A stretch of DNA of 64,000 bases from Candidatus Limimonas egerieequi (GTDB taxonomy: Bacteria > Bacillota > Clostridia > Oscillospirales > Acutalibacteraceae), in NCBI GenBank assembly GCA_018064455.1, contig JAGHVH010000010.1:62001-126000 (forward strand), in the 5' to 3' direction. Below are positions 8,162 through 17,660 of this stretch, one piece after another. The translations under genes were made by a program, and so were the position numbers. How positions within the stretch are numbered: position 1 is the stretch's first letter; each line of letters starts with the position of its first letter. Below the pieces are notes generated by a model. That model had not been told where the DNA came from and did no database searches. It was given only the letters and a program-made list of their open reading frames with translations.

Positions 8162-9334
8162 ATGAAAAAGACTAACGATTATCCTGTTATACTTGTTCAC
8201 GGATTCCTTTGCTGGGGTTCTGAGTCCAAGATTAACCAGTTTATGCCATGCTTCGGTATGTGGACTGGCAACGGCCGTGACGCCATCATGGAGGAGGGCG
8301 TTAAGTGTTTTACACCACACGTAGGTCCTTTCACAAGCATGTGGGACCGCGCTTGCATACTCTATGCTTATATTAAGGGCGGTCGTGTTGACTTTGGTAA
8401 GGTTCACTCTGAAAAAATGGGTCATGACCGCTATGGTGACACATTCCCAGGTTGTGTTCCAAATTGGGGCGAGCTTGACGAGGCTGGCAAGATTCAGAAG
8501 ATCAACCTCATCGGTCACAGCTTTGGTACACCAACAATACGTACTCTTATCCACCTTCTTGCAGAAGGCGATCCTGATGAAGTAGCAGGAACAGATCCAT
8601 CAGACCTTTCTGATCTCTTCAAGGGTGGCAAGGCTAAGTGGGTTCACTCTTGCGTAACTCTTGCTGGTACACATAACGGTGTAACACTTCCAGATGCAGG
8701 TCGTCCACTTGTTAAGCCTATGGCTACAATGCTTTACAAGATTGGTAACGCAACATCTGGCACATGGTTCTCAAGATTCTATGACTTCCGTCTTGAGTGG
8801 TTTGGCTTCACAAGCAAAGACAAACACATCACTCTTGAGGAAGGTAAAGAAAAGATTAAGCATCTTGTAAATCTCGAAGAAGACAACATCTACTACGAGC
8901 TTTCAACAACTGGTGCAAAGAAGTGCCTTGATAAGACTAAGGTTTATGATAACATCTATTACTTCTCATACTATGGCCGCAGAACAAGACGTAAGTTTGG
9001 TATTGAGTATCCATCAAAGGATATTTGGCTTCCACTTCGTCTCTTCAGCCCATTTGAGTGCCTCTATAGCGATGCTAATCACAAGGGCGAGTACTGGCAG
9101 GCTAACGATGGTATCGTTAACGTAGGTGCAGCTCATCATCCAGATGGTCAGCCATTCGTTGAGTGGGCTGATATCAAGAGCTTTGACCAGATTAAGCCAG
9201 GTATTTGGCATTCAATGCCAGTAGAGTGGAAAGACCATACATCTTACATGGGTGTTGGCGAAACTCACGAAGGTTATCAGAAGTTCTTTAAGGATATCCT
9301 TGATAGAATTACTGATCTTCCAGTAATCGAATAA
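8162..9334 (+). CDS. Lipase-like alpha/beta hydrolase without signal peptide
   Basis: 390 residues from the ATG behind GGGAGG; the track start is upstream of this site. 'YPVILVHGF' gives the oxyanion region, 'LIGHSFGTPT' the nucleophile elbow with serine, 'NDGIVNVGAAHHP' the probable acid residue and 'KDHTSYMG' the catalytic histidine. The arrangement follows the family I.5/I.6 bacterial lipases of Bacillus/Staphylococcus, which are normally secreted and bind zinc and calcium. Here the chain begins directly with 'MKKTNDYPVIL', so no export signal is present. It could therefore be an intracellular esterase. It is a monocistronic gene. Confidence 0.85.
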   Translation: MKKTNDYPVILVHGFLCWGSESKINQFMPCFGMWTGNGRDAIMEEGVKCFTPHVGPFTSMWDRACILYAYIKGGRVDFGKVHSEKMGHDRYGDTFPGCVPNWGELDEAGKIQKINLIGHSFGTPTIRTLIHLLAEGDPDEVAGTDPSDLSDLFKGGKAKWVHSCVTLAGTHNGVTLPDAGRPLVKPMATMLYKIGNATSGTWFSRFYDFRLEWFGFTSKDKHITLEEGKEKIKHLVNLEEDNIYYELSTTGAKKCLDKTKVYDNIYYFSYYGRRTRRKFGIEYPSKDIWLPLRLFSPFECLYSDANHKGEYWQANDGIVNVGAAHHPDGQPFVEWADIKSFDQIKPGIWHSMPVEWKDHTSYMGVGETHEGYQKFFKDILDRITDLPVIE

Positions 9335-9389
9335 TTTTTGATTTATTGACCGCTTGTGTTTTACAAGCGGTCAACTTTTAAGAGGATAT

Positions 9390-11744
9390 ATGGAAAGAAT
9401 ACTTTTAAATGACAACTGGGTTTTCTATCGTGAGGATAGCCCAGAAAACAAAGAAACAGTAAGGCTGCCACATGCCAATGTGACGACACCATTTAACTAT
9501 TTTGATGATGCTGATTATCAGTTTGTCAGCGTCTATGAAAACACTTTCACAAAAACAAAAGAACAAGAGGATAAACTCTTGTTCCTAACTTTTGAGGGTG
9601 CTGCGCATAGGGCAGAGGTATATGTAAATGGCACTCTTGTCACAACTCATCAAAATGGTTATACTGCGTTCTCTTGTGAGGTTTCAAAGTATTCAAAATT
9701 AGGCAAGAATGATATCAAGGTTGTCCTTGATTCGCGTGAGAGCCTAAACGTTCCACCATTCGGTCATGTGATTGATTATATGACATATGGTGGCCTTTAT
9801 CGTGAGGCTTATATTGACGTCAAGGACAAGAACTATATTGATGACGTCTTTGTAAAGACGATTTCTGCCACAGGCGACAAAAAGGTTCTGGAGTTTGAAT
9901 TCGACATTAAGGGAGAACTCAAAGACAGCACAATTGAGGTTACGGTCTTGGATGGCAGAAAAGTGGTCGCAAAGACGGATAAGACAGGTGCGCTTAAGCA
10001 CATGTCACTTCGCCTTGAGTCATTTAATCTCAAGGTGTGGGATATTGACTCACCAAAGATGTACACTGCCAAAGCGACACTTAAAACACCAACAACCACA
10101 GACACATATGAAACTCGCTTTGGTGTAAGGGAAGCAGTTTTCAAAAGAGATGGCTTCTATCTTAATGGCAAAAAGATAAAAATACGTGGCCTTAATCGCC
10201 ACCAATCCTATCCTTACGTTGGTTATGCAATGCCACAATCAATGCAAGAGGAGGATGCCAAGGTTCTTAAATATGAGCTTGGCCTCAATGCAGTTCGTAC
10301 TAGCCACTATCCACAGTCTAAGTATTTTCTTGATGCCTGTGATGACCTTGGATTCCTTGTATTTACTGAGTCACCAGGTTGGCAGTACATAGGAAACAAG
10401 GAGTGGAAAGAGCAACATCTCAAAAATGTTGAAGAGATGGTGCGTCAGTATCGAAATCATCCAAGTATCATCCTTTGGGGTGTTCGTGTAAACGAGAGCC
10501 AGGATGATGAGTGGCTCTATACTAGGGCTAATGAAATTGCACACAGACTTGATAGCACGAGACAGACATCAGGTGTTAGATACCTTCAGATGAGTCAGAT
10601 GCTTGAGGATGTCTATGCATTTAATGATTTCTCACATACAGGAAACAATGGTGGACTTCAGCCAAAGGCTATCGTCACACCAAAGTTTACAAAACCATAT
10701 TTAGTTTCTGAATATAACGGTCATATGTATCCAACCAAAGCCTATGATGATGAGATTCACAGGCTTTCACATGCGCTGAGGCACACAAGAGTTCTCAGCG
10801 ACATGTATGCCGAAAGCAATGGTATATCCGGTTGCTTTGGTTGGTGTATGGCTGACTATAATACACACAAGGATTTTGGTAGTGGAGACCGTATCTGCTA
10901 TCACGGTGTCCTTGATATGTTCCGTAATCCAAAGCTTGCGGCATCAGTCTATGAGAGCCAGAGTGATGACCATCCGGTCCTCACTGTATCAAGCTCGATG
11001 GACATCGGCGAGCATCCAGCCGGAAGTCTTGGCGACGTCTATGTTTTCACAAACGCTGACTCTGTCAGCCTTTACAAAAACGACGTCTTTATCCGCAACT
11101 TCCGCCCAGACACCGCCGATTTCCCAAATCTTCCTCATCCACCAATCAAGATTGATGACCTTATTGGTTGTCTTCTTGAAAAGAATGAGGGTATCTCTAA
11201 AAAGTCCTCAGATGCCATCAAGAAGGGCGTTCATGGCTATATGACTGACAGTTATAAGGGCGTGTTAAAGCCTGATATCATTGCTGGTATGGGCCTTGCG
11301 ATGGTGCGCGATAGGATTGGAATCAAAAAAGGAATAGACATTGCATACAAGTATGTAATGGGATGGGGCAGTGATGTCACAATCTATCGCTTTGATGCAA
11401 TCAAAAACAACAAGGTTGTAAAGAGCGTAACAATGGCTCCTGCAAACAAGGTGAACCTTGTTGTAACTCCAAACAAAACAACATTAAAAGAGAACACAAC
11501 ATACGATGTTGCCAAAGTTCAAATCAAAGCAGTAAGTGAGTACCAAAACATCCTTACATACTACGATGAACCAGTGACACTTAAGGCGGAAGGCCCAATT
11601 GAAATCATTGGACCAAAGCTTTTAAGCCTTAGGGGCGGTCAAACTGCAACATATGTTAAAACAACAGGAAAAACTGGCGCTGCAAAACTGATTATTGAAT
11701 CAGAGCGCAGCCCGGCAATTACAATAAATTTCAAGGTGAACTAA
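9390..11744 (+). CDS. Glycoside hydrolase family 2 beta-galactosidase-like enzyme
   Basis: 784 residues from the ATG behind AGAGGAT; the track start is earlier and unsupported. An N-terminal sugar-binding domain ('LTFEGAAHRAEVYVNG') is followed by an Ig-like domain, then the TIM barrel with 'GLNRHQSYPYVGYAMP', acid/base glutamate in 'WGVRVNESQD' (about 365) and nucleophile glutamate in 'LVSEYNGHMYP' (about 440), and further beta domains at the C-terminus. Cytoplasmic, with no signal peptide. It is followed by galactokinase with no gap, which points to galactoside hydrolysis feeding galactose into the Leloir pathway. Confidence 0.9.
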   Translation: MERILLNDNWVFYREDSPENKETVRLPHANVTTPFNYFDDADYQFVSVYENTFTKTKEQEDKLLFLTFEGAAHRAEVYVNGTLVTTHQNGYTAFSCEVSKYSKLGKNDIKVVLDSRESLNVPPFGHVIDYMTYGGLYREAYIDVKDKNYIDDVFVKTISATGDKKVLEFEFDIKGELKDSTIEVTVLDGRKVVAKTDKTGALKHMSLRLESFNLKVWDIDSPKMYTAKATLKTPTTTDTYETRFGVREAVFKRDGFYLNGKKIKIRGLNRHQSYPYVGYAMPQSMQEEDAKVLKYELGLNAVRTSHYPQSKYFLDACDDLGFLVFTESPGWQYIGNKEWKEQHLKNVEEMVRQYRNHPSIILWGVRVNESQDDEWLYTRANEIAHRLDSTRQTSGVRYLQMSQMLEDVYAFNDFSHTGNNGGLQPKAIVTPKFTKPYLVSEYNGHMYPTKAYDDEIHRLSHALRHTRVLSDMYAESNGISGCFGWCMADYNTHKDFGSGDRICYHGVLDMFRNPKLAASVYESQSDDHPVLTVSSSMDIGEHPAGSLGDVYVFTNADSVSLYKNDVFIRNFRPDTADFPNLPHPPIKIDDLIGCLLEKNEGISKKSSDAIKKGVHGYMTDSYKGVLKPDIIAGMGLAMVRDRIGIKKGIDIAYKYVMGWGSDVTIYRFDAIKNNKVVKSVTMAPANKVNLVVTPNKTTLKENTTYDVAKVQIKAVSEYQNILTYYDEPVTLKAEGPIEIIGPKLLSLRGGQTATYVKTTGKTGAAKLIIESERSPAITINFKVN

Positions 11745-12830
11745 GTGAGTAAAGAATTAGTACTGAAAGCATTCGAAAAGGTGTATGGTGATAGTAAAAA
11801 CGTAAGTGTTTACTTCGCTCCAGGCAGAGTGAATTTAATAGGTGAACACATAGACTACAATGGTGGTCTTGTTCTCCCATGCGCACTCACAATTGGTACT
11901 TATGCAGCTGTCCGTAAAAGAGAGGACAACAGTATTAATTTTTACTCAGAAAACTTTCCAAATAACCACGATTTTGAGAAGTATCCACGTGCTGTCATCA
12001 AATCACTTGAATTAACTCCAAACCAAGGTTTTGATGTCGCATATTATGGTGACATTCCTAATCAAAGTGGTCTCTCGTCATCAGCCTCAATCGAAGTAGT
12101 TACAGCATTTTTCTTAAATGATTTATACGACTTAAACCTTGACAACATCACAATTGCCAAGCTCTGCCAGAGGGCGGAAAATGAATTTGTTGGTGTCAAC
12201 TGTGGCATCATGGATCAGTTTGCAATTGCAATGGGTAAAAAGGATAATGCTATATATCTCAACACCGAGACACTTGATTACACTTACGTTCCAATCGACT
12301 TAAAAGATCACAAACTCATAATCGCAAACACTAATAAGAAACGCACCCTTGCTGATTCAAAATATAATGAAAGACGACAGGAGTGCGATGAGGCAGCCAA
12401 AATGCTTGGCGTAGATTACCTCTGCCAACTTGATAGGGTTCTACCTCTTGATGATGAAATTCTCCAAAAACGTGCAAAGCACGTAATAACAGAGAATAAG
12501 AGAACTAAGGATGCAACAATCTGGCTCAAAAACGGTGACCTTAAAGTTTTTGGAAAACTTATGAATGAGTCACATGATTCACTAAGAGATGACTATGAAG
12601 TAACAGGCGTTGAACTCGACACATTGGTCGATAGCGCACGTGCCCAATTAGGCGTCTTAGGCTCCCGTATGACTGGCGCTGGCTTTGGTGGCTGCACTGT
12701 TAGCATCGTTAAAGAAAATGCCATAGATACGTTCATAGAGAACGTAGGAAATGCCTATAAATCAAAAACTGGTCTCACCGCAGATTTCTATGTTGTAGAA
12801 ATAGGAGATGGACCAGTAAAACTACAATAA
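11745..12830 (+). CDS. galK: Galactokinase
   Basis: 361 residues, GTG start immediately after the stop of the GH2 gene, with AAGGTG upstream. It has the three GHMP kinase signatures: 'PGRVNLIGEHIDYNGG' near the N-terminus (galactose binding), 'GLSSSASIE' (ATP-binding motif 2) and 'GSRMTGAGFGGCTVSIV' near the C-terminus. Phosphorylates galactose at C1 in the Leloir pathway. No galT, galE or transporter is next to it, so the rest of the pathway must lie elsewhere. Confidence 0.95.
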   Translation: MSKELVLKAFEKVYGDSKNVSVYFAPGRVNLIGEHIDYNGGLVLPCALTIGTYAAVRKREDNSINFYSENFPNNHDFEKYPRAVIKSLELTPNQGFDVAYYGDIPNQSGLSSSASIEVVTAFFLNDLYDLNLDNITIAKLCQRAENEFVGVNCGIMDQFAIAMGKKDNAIYLNTETLDYTYVPIDLKDHKLIIANTNKKRTLADSKYNERRQECDEAAKMLGVDYLCQLDRVLPLDDEILQKRAKHVITENKRTKDATIWLKNGDLKVFGKLMNESHDSLRDDYEVTGVELDTLVDSARAQLGVLGSRMTGAGFGGCTVSIVKENAIDTFIENVGNAYKSKTGLTADFYVVEIGDGPVKLQ

Positions 12831-12893
12831 TTCCCTTGACATTTAAATACCATAAATATATAATATCCAAGTGGCCAAAGGGTCATTTTGTGT

Positions 12894-12970
12894 GGACCAT
12901 TAGCTCAGTTGGTTAGAGCAACCGGCTCATAACCGGTTGGTCCGGGGTTCGAGTCCCTGATGGTCCACCA
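12894..12970 (+). tRNA. tRNA-Met (CAT)
   Basis: A full cloverleaf can be drawn: acceptor GGACCAT/ATGGTCC, D-arm GCTC..GAGC, anticodon stem ACCGG/CCGGT with loop CTCATAA, T-arm CGGGG-TTCGAGT-CCCTG, encoded CCA. The CAT anticodon could also be tRNA-Ile2, but the 'GGCTCATAACC' arm fits elongator methionine. Confidence 0.93.
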
Positions 12971-12986
12971 AATAAAATAAACATAT

Positions 12987-13062
12987 AGGGGTATAGCTCA
13001 GTTGGTAGAGCAGCGGTCTCCAAAACCGCGTGCCGAGGGTTCGAGTCCTTCTGCCCCTGCCA
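12987..13062 (+). tRNA. tRNA-Trp (CCA)
   Basis: Acceptor AGGGGTA/TGCCCCT, D-arm GCTC..GAGC, anticodon stem GCGGT/ACCGC with loop CTCCAAA (anticodon CCA), T-arm GAGGG-TTCGAGT-CCTTC, discriminator G and encoded CCA. It lies 16 bases after tRNA-Met, so they are probably co-transcribed. Confidence 0.95.
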
Positions 13063-13067
13063 AAGTA

Positions 13068-13098
13068 AGAGGAACAGTGAAAACTGTTCCTCTTTTTT
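13068..13098 (+). terminator. Terminator after the tRNA pair
   Basis: AGAGGAACAGT / ACTGTTCCTCT hairpin followed by a T-run, a few bases after tRNA-Trp. Confidence 0.9.
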
Positions 13099-13193
13099 AT
13101 TCAAATTGTATAAATTTCGCAAAGAAAATTCTAATTGAAAAAATCACAATATCTTGTATAATAAAAAACAATAAACATCAAGGAGTTGATATT

Positions 13194-13889
13194 GTGTTTA
13201 GATATGTTCATGCACCAACAGTAGGTATAGGTGTAGAGGAAGCTATCAAAGTTTTAAATGAATATGGTGTAATGGAAGAGCGTGAAAATCAGGACTGGAA
13301 AGATACAACAAAAGAGATTCAGCTCTGTCTTGATATAGATGATCCAACAGCGGAACCAGCAATTTCACGTTGCATTATGGGTGACCTTCGCGCACTCGCA
13401 AGCTATGACCACGAGATCCTTGATGGTACAGCGGACGATAGAGGATGGAAGTACACATACCATCAGCTTTACAGTCGTTTCTATGACCAGTGCCGTGATG
13501 AACTCAAGAGAAACATCCACACACGTCGTGCTTGTATCGCTCTTGGTCAGGGTGACATCAACTTCTCTGAGGATCCACCTTGCCTTCAGATGCTTATGTT
13601 TAACTATGTACAGGGCAAACTTGAGATGACAATCGTCTTCCGCTCAAATGACGGTGTTAAGGCGTTCCCAATGAACATCCACGCTATTTCTCTTATCCAA
13701 CAGAGGATGGCAAAGGACCTTGATGTTCCAGTAGGACCTCTTCATTACATAGCAAATAATTTCCATTGCTACAGCCGTGACTATGATGTTATCAAGGCTT
13801 ATGTTCACACATTTGAGACAGCGAACGAAAAGCGTCGTTTCTTCTCAATGGATCAGGTAATGGAATACTACAACGGTGAGAAAGAATAA
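13194..13889 (+). CDS. Thymidylate synthase-fold protein
   Basis: 231 residues from a GTG start preceded by AAGGAG; the ATG in the ORF track lies inside tRNA-Trp and is rejected. The segment 'EDPPCLQMLMFNYVQGKL...VFRSNDGVKAFPMNIHAISLIQQ..AKDLDVPVGPLHYIANNFHCYSRD' follows the thymidylate synthase pattern: PPC with the catalytic cysteine, the RS.D phosphate/base-binding arginine, the N in PMNI, and the Y/H motif near the end. The chain is shorter than ThyA and closer in size to archaeal-type or dUMP/dCMP hydroxymethylase-like members. It overlaps the MATE gene start. Whether it truly makes dTMP cannot be decided here. Confidence 0.75.
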   Translation: MFRYVHAPTVGIGVEEAIKVLNEYGVMEERENQDWKDTTKEIQLCLDIDDPTAEPAISRCIMGDLRALASYDHEILDGTADDRGWKYTYHQLYSRFYDQCRDELKRNIHTRRACIALGQGDINFSEDPPCLQMLMFNYVQGKLEMTIVFRSNDGVKAFPMNIHAISLIQQRMAKDLDVPVGPLHYIANNFHCYSRDYDVIKAYVHTFETANEKRRFFSMDQVMEYYNGEKE

Positions 13890-15280
13890 TGAATATTCGC
13901 AAGTATTTCGGTGATAAAGCGTTTTATAAATACGTTTTGGGCTTATCAGTTCCGATAATGATTCAAAACTTTATAACCAACTTTGTCAGCATGCTTGATA
14001 ACTTAATGGTAGGAAATCTTGGCACCGCTCAGATGAGCGGTGTCTCTGTTTCCAACCAGTTACTTTTTGTCTTCCAACTTACCGTGTTTGGACTGGTGTC
14101 CGGCGCGGGTATCTTTGGAGCTCAGTATGCTGGCAACAAGGATGTGCAGGGACTTCGCAATACGTTTAAGTTTAAAATTATTGCGAGTCTTATCTTCACA
14201 TTCTGTTTTTGTTGGGTGTATGCTGTTGCCAATGAGGCGCTCATAGGGCTCTACCTCAAGGGTGATGGCGATCCGACGCTCGCCGTCGAGACGGTCAAGA
14301 ACGCCAAAGCATATTTGATAATTATGCTTGTTGGCCTTTATCCAACTGCCGTCTCGCAGGCGTACGCAAGCTCGCTACGCGAGGTAGGCCAGACCAAGGT
14401 GCCTATGTATGCAAGCCTTGCTGCGGTTGTGTTCAACGTGGTGTTTGACTACATCCTAATCTATGGTAAATTTGGCGCACCAAGGCTTGAGGTCAGAGGC
14501 GCCGCTATTGCGACGGTACTCGCGAGGTTTTTAGAACTTGCGATCCTTATCATTTGGAGCAATAGGAACAAAGCAAAAGACCTGTATGCATTTATACAAG
14601 GTGCTTGGAAACCAAGCAAGATTCCACTTGAACTTGTCAAGAATATCATCATCAAGGGTACACCACTCATGCTTAACGAGGCCCTCTGGTCAGCAGGTAT
14701 TACAAGGCTTGCACAGTGCTACTCAATGCGTGATTTGAACGTTGTACCGGCAATGAGTATCTCTACTACTTATTTCAATCTCTTCTCGGTACTCTTCGTA
14801 TCAATGGGCGTTGCAATAGGTATTATCATAGGTCAAAAACTCGGTGCAAATGATACGGATGATATTATGCTTGTCACATGGCGACTGATATTGTTCTCGC
14901 TTATAATGAGCCTTATTTGTGCAATCCTTTTCATCTTGTGTTCACTGTTCATTCCAAACCTCTATGCGACAACAAGGGAAGTACGCCATATGGCGACAAT
15001 CTTTATGATAATTTCAGCATCTGGAATGCTTGGTGATTCGGTTTGCAACTCGACTTATTTCACAATACGTTCAGGTGGAAACACACTCATAACTTTCCTT
15101 ATGGATTCAGGCTTTGTATGGTGTGTTTGTGTTGCAACTGCGACTATACTTATCAACTTTACAACACTTTCTGTATATTTGATATATTTTATAATCCAGC
15201 TTTGTAATTACCTCAAAGCAGCAATAGGATTTACGCTTGTAAAAAAAGGTATCTGGATTAACAACATTATACAAGAATAA
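13889..15280 (+). CDS. MATE family multidrug/Na+ antiporter
   Basis: 463 residues, about 12 hydrophobic spans, start overlapping the preceding stop (TAATG). 'YVLGLSVPIMIQNFITNFVSMLDNLMVGNLG' at the N-terminus is the typical MATE entry, and the second half repeats the pattern ('LIIKGTPLMLNEALWSAG'). The family exports cationic drugs or metabolites driven by Na+ or H+. Coupled expression with a thymidylate-synthase-fold gene is not a known pairing and may be incidental. Confidence 0.93.
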   Translation: MNIRKYFGDKAFYKYVLGLSVPIMIQNFITNFVSMLDNLMVGNLGTAQMSGVSVSNQLLFVFQLTVFGLVSGAGIFGAQYAGNKDVQGLRNTFKFKIIASLIFTFCFCWVYAVANEALIGLYLKGDGDPTLAVETVKNAKAYLIIMLVGLYPTAVSQAYASSLREVGQTKVPMYASLAAVVFNVVFDYILIYGKFGAPRLEVRGAAIATVLARFLELAILIIWSNRNKAKDLYAFIQGAWKPSKIPLELVKNIIIKGTPLMLNEALWSAGITRLAQCYSMRDLNVVPAMSISTTYFNLFSVLFVSMGVAIGIIIGQKLGANDTDDIMLVTWRLILFSLIMSLICAILFILCSLFIPNLYATTREVRHMATIFMIISASGMLGDSVCNSTYFTIRSGGNTLITFLMDSGFVWCVCVATATILINFTTLSVYLIYFIIQLCNYLKAAIGFTLVKKGIWINNIIQE

Positions 15281-15328
15281 CGTTGAATTTTAGCGGCCTA
15301 CATGTTATTATATGTAGGTCGTAAATTT

Positions 15329-15404
15329 GCTGATATGGCACAGGAGGCAGCGCACTTCCTTGGTAAGGAAGAGGTCACCGGTTCGAATCCGGTTATCAGC
15401 TCCA
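15329..15404 (+). tRNA. tRNA-Thr (GGT)
   Basis: Acceptor GCTGATA/TATCAGC, D-arm GCAC..GCGC (one A-C mismatch), anticodon stem CTTCC/GGAAG with loop TTGGTAA (anticodon GGT), T-arm CCGG-TTCGAAT-CCGG, CCA encoded. Confidence 0.92.
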
Positions 15405-15405
15405 T

Positions 15406-15440
15406 AAAACCCTAGACAAATCACTTGTCTAGGGTTTTTG
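15406..15440 (+). terminator. Terminator after tRNA-Thr
   Basis: AAAACCCTAGACAA / TTGTCTAGGGTTTTT hairpin with T-run directly after the tRNA. Confidence 0.9.
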
Positions 15441-15470
15441 TTTGTTTTATAATAGGTATGGGTGATATAT

Positions 15471-15902
15471 ATGAATTTTAAATATGTAAGAATACAGGGC
15501 AAAGAGAGAGCTCCAAAGACAAATTATGCTAAGGGCATATTCTCTATGTGCTGGAGCTTAATCGGCCAGGATATTATGGATGAAGAGGACACAAGTCTTT
15601 ATTTGGAAATTGATAAGTGGTTCTCTGAAATTTTGCCATATCCACCAATTTGTAATTCAGAGGCAAAGGTTATCTGTTATTTCAAAACTGAGAATACAGA
15701 TATGATGATGAAACTCATCACACCTGCAATGTGGCTTCTTGAGAAATACAATCATCCTTACTATGTTGTATATACTAACTTCCCAGGCGAAATTGTTTAT
15801 GAGGATGAATTCCAAGTTGTTGTAAAAGTAGACGACAGTGTAATTATCGAAGAAAACTACCACCCAGGCATGCCTGAGGGTGCGCTTTTAGGAGAAGGAT
15901 AA
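15471..15902 (+). CDS. Conserved hypothetical protein
   Basis: 143 residues from the ATG behind GGGTGAT; the track begins three codons earlier at a GTG. A soluble alpha/beta-looking protein with 'TNYAKGIFSMCWSLIGQDIMDEEDTSLYLEIDKWF' and no membrane segment. I do not recognise the family. The stop overlaps the start of the following GH2 gene (TAATG), so it is in the same operon and could be an accessory factor, but nothing shows this directly. Confidence 0.75.
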   Translation: MNFKYVRIQGKERAPKTNYAKGIFSMCWSLIGQDIMDEEDTSLYLEIDKWFSEILPYPPICNSEAKVICYFKTENTDMMMKLITPAMWLLEKYNHPYYVVYTNFPGEIVYEDEFQVVVKVDDSVIIEENYHPGMPEGALLGEG

Positions 15903-17617
15903 TGGGTAAACAGTTAGAGTCTAGATTTTTTAAAGACGTAACAAACAAGCCACTACAGGAATATCCAAGACCACAACTTAAAAGAGATAGTTATATGAAT
16001 TTGAACGGCCTTTGGCAGTACGCCATAAGGCCTATAGATGTCGAATTCGATGGCAAGTATGATGGAGACATCCTTGTACCGTTTTCGCCTGAAGCAATGC
16101 TTTCAGGCGTCAATAGAACGGTTACGCCGGATGATCTCCTTTACTATAATCTCGAATTCGAAGTAGAGGATAGTTTTATCAGCGACAAAACTATCCTTCA
16201 TTTTACGGCCGTGGACTATGCTTGTAATGTCATCCTAAATGGTCAAGGAGTAGGCTCCCATACGGGAGGCTTCTATCCATTTGACCTTGACATTACCGCT
16301 GCCGTACGGCCGGGCACCAACGTCCTCCAGGTTGAGGTCGCAGACCCATCAAACCAAGGCGTTGGCGCAAAGGGCAAACAAAATGAGAGTCCAAATACAA
16401 TCTGGTATACACCACAGTCAGGTATTTGGGGCACAGTATGGATGGAGTCAGTATCAGATGACTACATCAGTGATCTCAAAATTACGACAGATATCGACAA
16501 CGATACAGTAACAATTATTCCAACTACAACTGCCAAGGATTTCACCATTGAAATCTATGACAGTGGAAAACAGATAATTAAAACAAAAGAAACAACAATA
16601 AAACTCACAGACTATGAACTCTGGTCACCAGAGAATCCAAAGCTCTATGACGTAATTATCAAAACTAAAAATGACAAAGTAGAGTCATACTTTGGAATGC
16701 GTAAGTTTGGCATTGGTACGGATGAGAACAATATTAAAAGACTGTTCCTCAATAACAAGCCATACTTCCACAATGGTGTTTTGGATCAGGGATATTGGTC
16801 AGATGGTATGCTCACACCACCAACTGATGAAGCATTGCTCTATGATATCAAGATGCTCAAAGATATGGGCTTTAACATGATTAGAAAGCACATCAAGATT
16901 GAGCCACTTCGTTGGTACTATTACTGTGACAAGATTGGAATGCTCGTATGGCAGGATATGGTCAATGGTGGTAACGGCAGTTATAACCCATTCTGCATTG
17001 CTATAATTCCATTCTTTAACATCAACGTAAATGACACTAAGCACTACAAGTTCTTCGGCCGTGAAAGCTTAGACGGTAGGGCAGAGTATGAGCGTGATCT
17101 TGAACGCACAATAAACCTTCTTAAGAATCAAACATCCATTGCAATGTGGGTCCCATTCAATGAGGGATGGGGACAGTTCGATTCCAAGAGGATTACAAAT
17201 AAAATCAAAGAGATGGACCCAACAAGAACGGTAGATTCATCATCTGGTTGGCACGACAACGGAAATGACTTTGTTTCAAAGCACATCTATTTCTACCCAA
17301 TCTATGTACCACGTGATGAGCGTTGCTATCTTCTTTCTGAGTTCGGTGGCTATTCCAAGCCAACACCTGGTCACATGTATACCAAAGCACTCTTTGGCTA
17401 TCACATGTACCCAACCAAAGGAATGCTTCAAAGAGCATACAAAAAGCTCTTTGAAAAGCGCATAATTGCTAACATCCCAAAGGGACTGTCAGCAACTGTT
17501 TACACTCAAGTCTCCGACATTGAGGGCGAGATTAACGGTCTCATTACATACGACCGCAAGGTCGAGAAATTCGACCGCGCTTTCCTCAAAGAAATAAATA
17601 GTCGTGTCCATTTTTGA
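15902..17617 (+). CDS. Glycoside hydrolase family 2 enzyme
   Basis: 571 residues. N-terminal jelly-roll ('LNGLWQYAIRP', 'LHFTAVDYACNVILNGQGVGSHTGGF'), an Ig-like domain and a TIM barrel. Acid/base glutamate is in 'MWVPFNEGWGQFDS' (about 418) and the nucleophile in 'LLSEFGGYS' (about 479). 'QGYWSDGMLTPPTDEALLYDIKMLKDMGFNMIRKHIK' is a typical GH2 barrel segment. It lacks the C-terminal domains of LacZ and has no signal peptide, so it acts in the cytoplasm on imported glycosides. The substrate cannot be fixed (beta-galactoside, mannoside and glucuronide are all possible). Confidence 0.9.
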   Translation: MGKQLESRFFKDVTNKPLQEYPRPQLKRDSYMNLNGLWQYAIRPIDVEFDGKYDGDILVPFSPEAMLSGVNRTVTPDDLLYYNLEFEVEDSFISDKTILHFTAVDYACNVILNGQGVGSHTGGFYPFDLDITAAVRPGTNVLQVEVADPSNQGVGAKGKQNESPNTIWYTPQSGIWGTVWMESVSDDYISDLKITTDIDNDTVTIIPTTTAKDFTIEIYDSGKQIIKTKETTIKLTDYELWSPENPKLYDVIIKTKNDKVESYFGMRKFGIGTDENNIKRLFLNNKPYFHNGVLDQGYWSDGMLTPPTDEALLYDIKMLKDMGFNMIRKHIKIEPLRWYYYCDKIGMLVWQDMVNGGNGSYNPFCIAIIPFFNINVNDTKHYKFFGRESLDGRAEYERDLERTINLLKNQTSIAMWVPFNEGWGQFDSKRITNKIKEMDPTRTVDSSSGWHDNGNDFVSKHIYFYPIYVPRDERCYLLSEFGGYSKPTPGHMYTKALFGYHMYPTKGMLQRAYKKLFEKRIIANIPKGLSATVYTQVSDIEGEINGLITYDRKVEKFDRAFLKEINSRVHF

Positions 17618-17660
17618 CACTCATTCGTATAAAAGAATAAAACCTTTAAGGAGGAACAAT

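Noticed and set aside
13002-13193. N-terminal extension of the thymidylate synthase-like ORF
   Set aside because: It runs through tRNA-Trp and its terminator; the GTG at 13194 has a proper ribosome site.
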